Source: Dongia rigui (GTDB lineage: Bacteria > Pseudomonadota > Alphaproteobacteria > Dongiales > Dongiaceae). From it: a DNA stretch of 64,000 nucleotides. The position numbers and the translations under genes are program-made. The notes beneath the pieces were generated by a model. It did not search any database. It saw only the letters and a program-made list of their open reading frames with translations, and had not been told where the DNA came from. Position 1 is the first letter of the stretch, and each line of letters starts with the position of its first letter. Below are positions 61,521 through 64,000 of the stretch, in pieces. The DNA is taken from NCBI RefSeq assembly GCF_034044635.1, contig NZ_JAXCLX010000001.1:2108001-2172000 (forward strand). Direction: 5' to 3'.

Positions 61521-62063
61521 ATGATCGTGACTGAATCGCGTCGCCGCCTTTTGCGCCACCTCGCCGGTTTCGCGGCCCTGACGGCTTCAGCGCCGCTCCT
61601 CGGCGCCTGTGCCGGCCCCGGCGGCGGGGCAGGCTCCGATAGCGGCCAGGGCCTGCTCAAAATCGAGGAAACGCCGGCGACCCAGGCCACCAAGGACCTC
61701 TGGGCCGCCGCGCAATCTGGTGACGTTGCTGCCACCAAGGCGGCCCTCGCGGCCGGTGCCGATATCGAGGGCATCGACTTCTCCGAAAACCACAATGGCC
61801 GCCGGGCGCTCAATTATGCCGCCCTCAACGACCATGCCGAAGTGATCGAAGTCCTGCTGGCGGCCGGTGCCAATATCGAATCCGAAAATCGCACGCGCTT
61901 CCACCCGCTTCACCATGCGGCCGAAGCGGGATCGATCAACGCCATCAAGGTGCTGCTGAAGCACGGCGCCAACAAGCGCGCCAAGATGTATCGCGGCGGG
62001 ATCCCCCAGCAGATCGCCGAGTTCAAGGGCCATCGCGAGGCCGCCTTGCTGCTGGTCCCCTGA
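61521..62063 (+). CDS. Ankyrin-repeat lipoprotein with twin-arginine signal
   Basis: A 180-residue protein. The signal carries SRRRLLRHLAGFAAL (twin Arg) and the lipobox LLGAC with Cys30, so it is probably a Tat-exported lipoprotein. After a Gly/Ser linker, three ankyrin repeats run from about 58 to 175: DLWAAAQSGDVAATKAALAAGADI, ALNYAALNDHAEVIEVLLAAGANI, PLHHAAEAGSINAIKVLLKHGANK. Ankyrin repeats bind proteins; the partner is unknown. GGGGGAATTAC precedes the ATG. Confidence 0.85.
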   Translation: MIVTESRRRLLRHLAGFAALTASAPLLGACAGPGGGAGSDSGQGLLKIEETPATQATKDLWAAAQSGDVAATKAALAAGADIEGIDFSENHNGRRALNYAALNDHAEVIEVLLAAGANIESENRTRFHPLHHAAEAGSINAIKVLLKHGANKRAKMYRGGIPQQIAEFKGHREAALLLVP

Positions 62064-62358
62064 TGCGGGGCAGTCAGCTCCCGACGCCACCGTGGGGGCC
62101 CAGCAGACCAGCCCCGCCCATGGTCTAAAGGCGCAGCCAGACTTGGCTGTGAGGGGTGCGACGTTAGGGCGCGAAGTGGATTTATTCCTGGGAACCACAC
62201 GCAGAGTGTGAAGTCAGCTGGGCCTAGCGGACCAGATGCCTAGAACAGGCACCTAACCCTCAAGTCTTATTAACCTTGTATTATATAGTGTTACCTAACC
62301 TCGGTGACTGTGCTGGGCGCGCTGCTGCGCCTGCCTGTTGCCGAAGGGAACCAGCATC
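62064..62358. other. Intergenic region upstream of the chemoreceptor gene
   Basis: About 295 bases. The last 80 are AT-richer, with TATTATATAGT around 62279-62289 that could include a -10 element. No gene or strong hairpin is seen. Confidence 0.35.
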
Positions 62359-64000
62359 ATGCGCTTCAAGGATTTTCGTATTGCGACACGCCTCGCCCTC
62401 GTCGTGTTGGCGGCCATCGTCGGCATGCTGGCGATCGGCGCCCACGGCGCCTTCGACCTCAAGTCGACACTGCTCGAAGATCGCAAGATCAAAACCCGGC
62501 ACGTCGTCGAAGTCGCCTATGGCTTGGTCGATCATTTCGCCAAGCAGGCGCAGGCTGGCACGATGTCCGAGGATGAAGCCAAGCAGCGCGCCATGGCCGC
62601 TCTCGAAGGCCTGCGCTATGACGAAAAGGAGTATTTCTGGATCAACGATATGACGCCGCGCATGCTGATGCATCCCATCAGCAAGAAGTTGATGGCGATG
62701 CCCAACCTCAACGACGTCAAGGATCCGACCGGCAAGGCGATCTTCCTCGAGATGCTCAGCGTCACCAAAGCACAGGGCGCGGGCTTCGTCGATTATCTGT
62801 GGCCGCAGCCGGGATCCGATCAGCCGGTCCCGAAAATTTCCTATGTGAAGAGTTTTGCGCCCTGGGGCTGGATCATCGGCTCGGGCATCTATGTCGATGA
62901 CGTCAACAGCATCTTCTATGACCAGATGATGCAGCAGGGTCTGGTCATCCTCGCCATCCTGATTGTTGCCGTCCTCATCAGCTTCTTCATCGCCCGCAGC
63001 ATTTCGCGGCCACTGGCGCGGACCACCGCTGCGATGATGCGCCTTGCCGAAGGCGACAAGACGGTCGCGGTCGAAGGCGCCGATAACAAGGCGGAAATGG
63101 GTGCACTGGCCCGGGCCCTGTCGGTGTTCAAGGACAACGCGCTGGAAATGGACCGCCTTGCTGCCGAACGCGCGGCGCAGGAGGAGCGCGCGCGCGAAGA
63201 AAAGCGCCAAGCCATGCTGGCGCTCGCGGACAATTTCGAAAGCTCTGTGCAGGGTGTGGTCAACCAGGTCTCCGGTGCCTCGGTCGAGTTGCAGGCGTCG
63301 GCGCAATCCATGGCCGGCAATACCGAGCAGACGACCGGCCGCGCGTCGATCGTGGCGACCGCCTCCGAACAGGCGTTCAGCAATGTGCAATCGGTGGCGG
63401 CAGCGACCGAGGAGCTCAGCGCCTCGATCACCGAAATCAGCCAGCAGGTCGCACAATCGACCACCATCGCCTCGCAGGCCGTGGCCGAAGCCAAGCAGAC
63501 GGACCAGACCATCAACGGTCTTGCCGAAGCCAGCCAGCGCATCGGCGATGTCGCCAATCTCATTCGCGATATCGCCAACCAGACCAATCTGCTGGCGCTC
63601 AACGCCACCATCGAAGCCGCGCGCGCGGGTGAGGCGGGCAAGGGCTTTGCCGTGGTGGCATCCGAGGTGAAGAACTTGGCCAGCCAGACCGCCAAAGCCA
63701 CCGAGGAAATTACCGGCCAGATCAACAGCATCCAAAGTGCGACCGGCCTCGCTGTCGACGCCATCCGCGGCATCACCAACACGATCAGCCGCATCGATCA
63801 GATCGCTGCGACCATTGCGGCGGCGGTCGAAGAACAGGGTGCTGCCACGCGCGAAATCTCCCGCTCGATCCAACAGGCGGCGGACGGCACCCGCGACGTC
63901 TCGCAGAACATCGCCGGCGTCTCCGACGCCCTGACCGAATCCGGGCGGCTTGCTGACGGGCTCCTCGGTGCCGCCTCCGACCTCTCGCGCCAGGCCGATG
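62359..64000 (+). CDS. Methyl-accepting chemotaxis protein with single Cache sensor (3' end outside window)
   Basis: 547 codons are visible and the frame is open to the window end. Starting [19 protein letters not shown], it has a first membrane segment at about 11-32, a periplasmic single-Cache (sCache_2-like) domain at about 35-185 ([34 protein letters not shown]), a second segment at 195-213, a HAMP domain ([20 protein letters not shown]) and a signalling coiled coil with the conserved tip [21 protein letters not shown]. It passes a small-molecule (probably carboxylate-like) signal to CheA. A receptor-coupled motility role fits the EAL proteins in the window. ATG at 62359. Confidence 0.92.
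   Translation, partial: MRFKDFRIATRLALVVLAAIVGMLAIGAHGAFDLKSTLLEDRKIKTRHVVEVAYGLVDHFAKQAQAGTMSEDEAKQRAMAALEGLRYDEKEYFWINDMTPRMLMHPISKKLMAMPNLNDVKDPTGKAIFLEMLSVTKAQGAGFVDYLWPQPGSDQPVPKISYVKSFAPWGWIIGSGIYVDDVNSIFYDQMMQQGLVILAILIVAVLISFFIARSISRPLARTTAAMMRLAEGDKTVAVEGADNKAEMGALARALSVFKDNALEMDRLAAERAAQEERAREEKRQAMLALADNFESSVQGVVNQVSGASVELQASAQSMAGNTEQTTGRASIVATASEQAFSNVQSVAAATEELSASITEISQQVAQSTTIASQAVAEAKQTDQTINGLAEASQRIGDVANLIRDIANQTNLLALNATIEAARAGEAGKGFAVVASEVKNLASQTAKATEEITGQINSIQSATGLAVDAIRGITNTISRIDQIAATIAAAVEEQGAATREISRSIQQAADGTRDVSQNIAGVSDALTESGRLADGLLGAASDLSRQAD

Noticed and set aside
62281-63873. A 530-residue minus-strand frame opposite the chemoreceptor
   Set aside because: The + strand encodes a complete Cache-HAMP-signalling protein; the antisense frame has no features.

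Overview
The window is chromosomal DNA from a high-GC alphaproteobacterium, most likely a Rhodospirillales-type lineage. The evidence is the block rnd - kdsD - lptC - lptA - lptB - rpoN - hpf - ptsN, the Hsp20/DUF1150 pair behind an alphaproteobacterial-type RpoH promoter, sdhCDAB, the gltD-then-gltB order, and very GC-rich codon use throughout. About 66 protein genes, one tRNA-Leu(CAG) and several regulatory sites can be supported. No rRNA, CRISPR array, insertion sequence or prophage is visible. The genus is not determined.

Layout. 1-5.3 kb: a truncated exported rhodanese-like protein, a divergent LysR regulator/choline-sulfatase (betC) pair with a clear LysR operator, and a divergent oxidoreductase/LysR pair. 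5.3-7.2 kb: a sulfide-type operon with a BigR/SqrR-like ArsR repressor, two half-size YeeE/YedE transport proteins and a flavin reductase; its promoter, operator and start codon are superimposed. 7.2-10.5 kb: HAD phosphatase, a degenerate EAL protein and pyrD. 10.5-19.7 kb: an S24-type repressor without catalytic Ser, a class IV aminotransferase, VOC and TerB proteins, a large DinG-like helicase and a PAS-GGDEF-EAL protein. 19.7-28.3 kb: amino-acid biosynthesis (leuD, leuB, asd) and small metabolic genes, with GC-rich intergenic repeats and an FNR-box-controlled universal stress protein. 28.3-31.9 kb: a lysozyme-like protein coupled to a small membrane protein, pdxY and an SDR. 32.1-36.9 kb: mesaconyl-CoA-hydratase-like protein and sdhCDAB. 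36.9-41.4 kb: an adenylate cyclase/pentapeptide-repeat pair and an AT-richer HEPN (ApeA-like) gene. 41.4-48.4 kb: gltD-gltB-Nudix-hydrolase. 48.7-52.7 kb: uppP, a GT87-type membrane protein, a GATase and an NDUFA9-like protein. 52.9-60.5 kb: tRNA-Leu, rnd and the LPS transport/sigma-54/nitrogen-PTS block. 60.5-64 kb: hsp20 with a probable ROSE RNA thermometer, an ankyrin lipoprotein and a truncated chemoreceptor.

The core of the window is housekeeping: TCA cycle, ammonia assimilation, Leu/Asp-family biosynthesis, LPS transport and nitrogen-PTS signalling. The most unusual material is accessory or regulatory: the probably leaderless ArsR operon, the ROSE-like hairpin on hsp20, the lysozyme-like protein with its coupled membrane partner (possible toxin-immunity pair), the HEPN gene of foreign composition next to the cyclase/pentapeptide pair, a tiny promoter-ORF-terminator unit at 26.3-26.6 kb, and a dispersed hairpin module found both inside larger repeats and alone.
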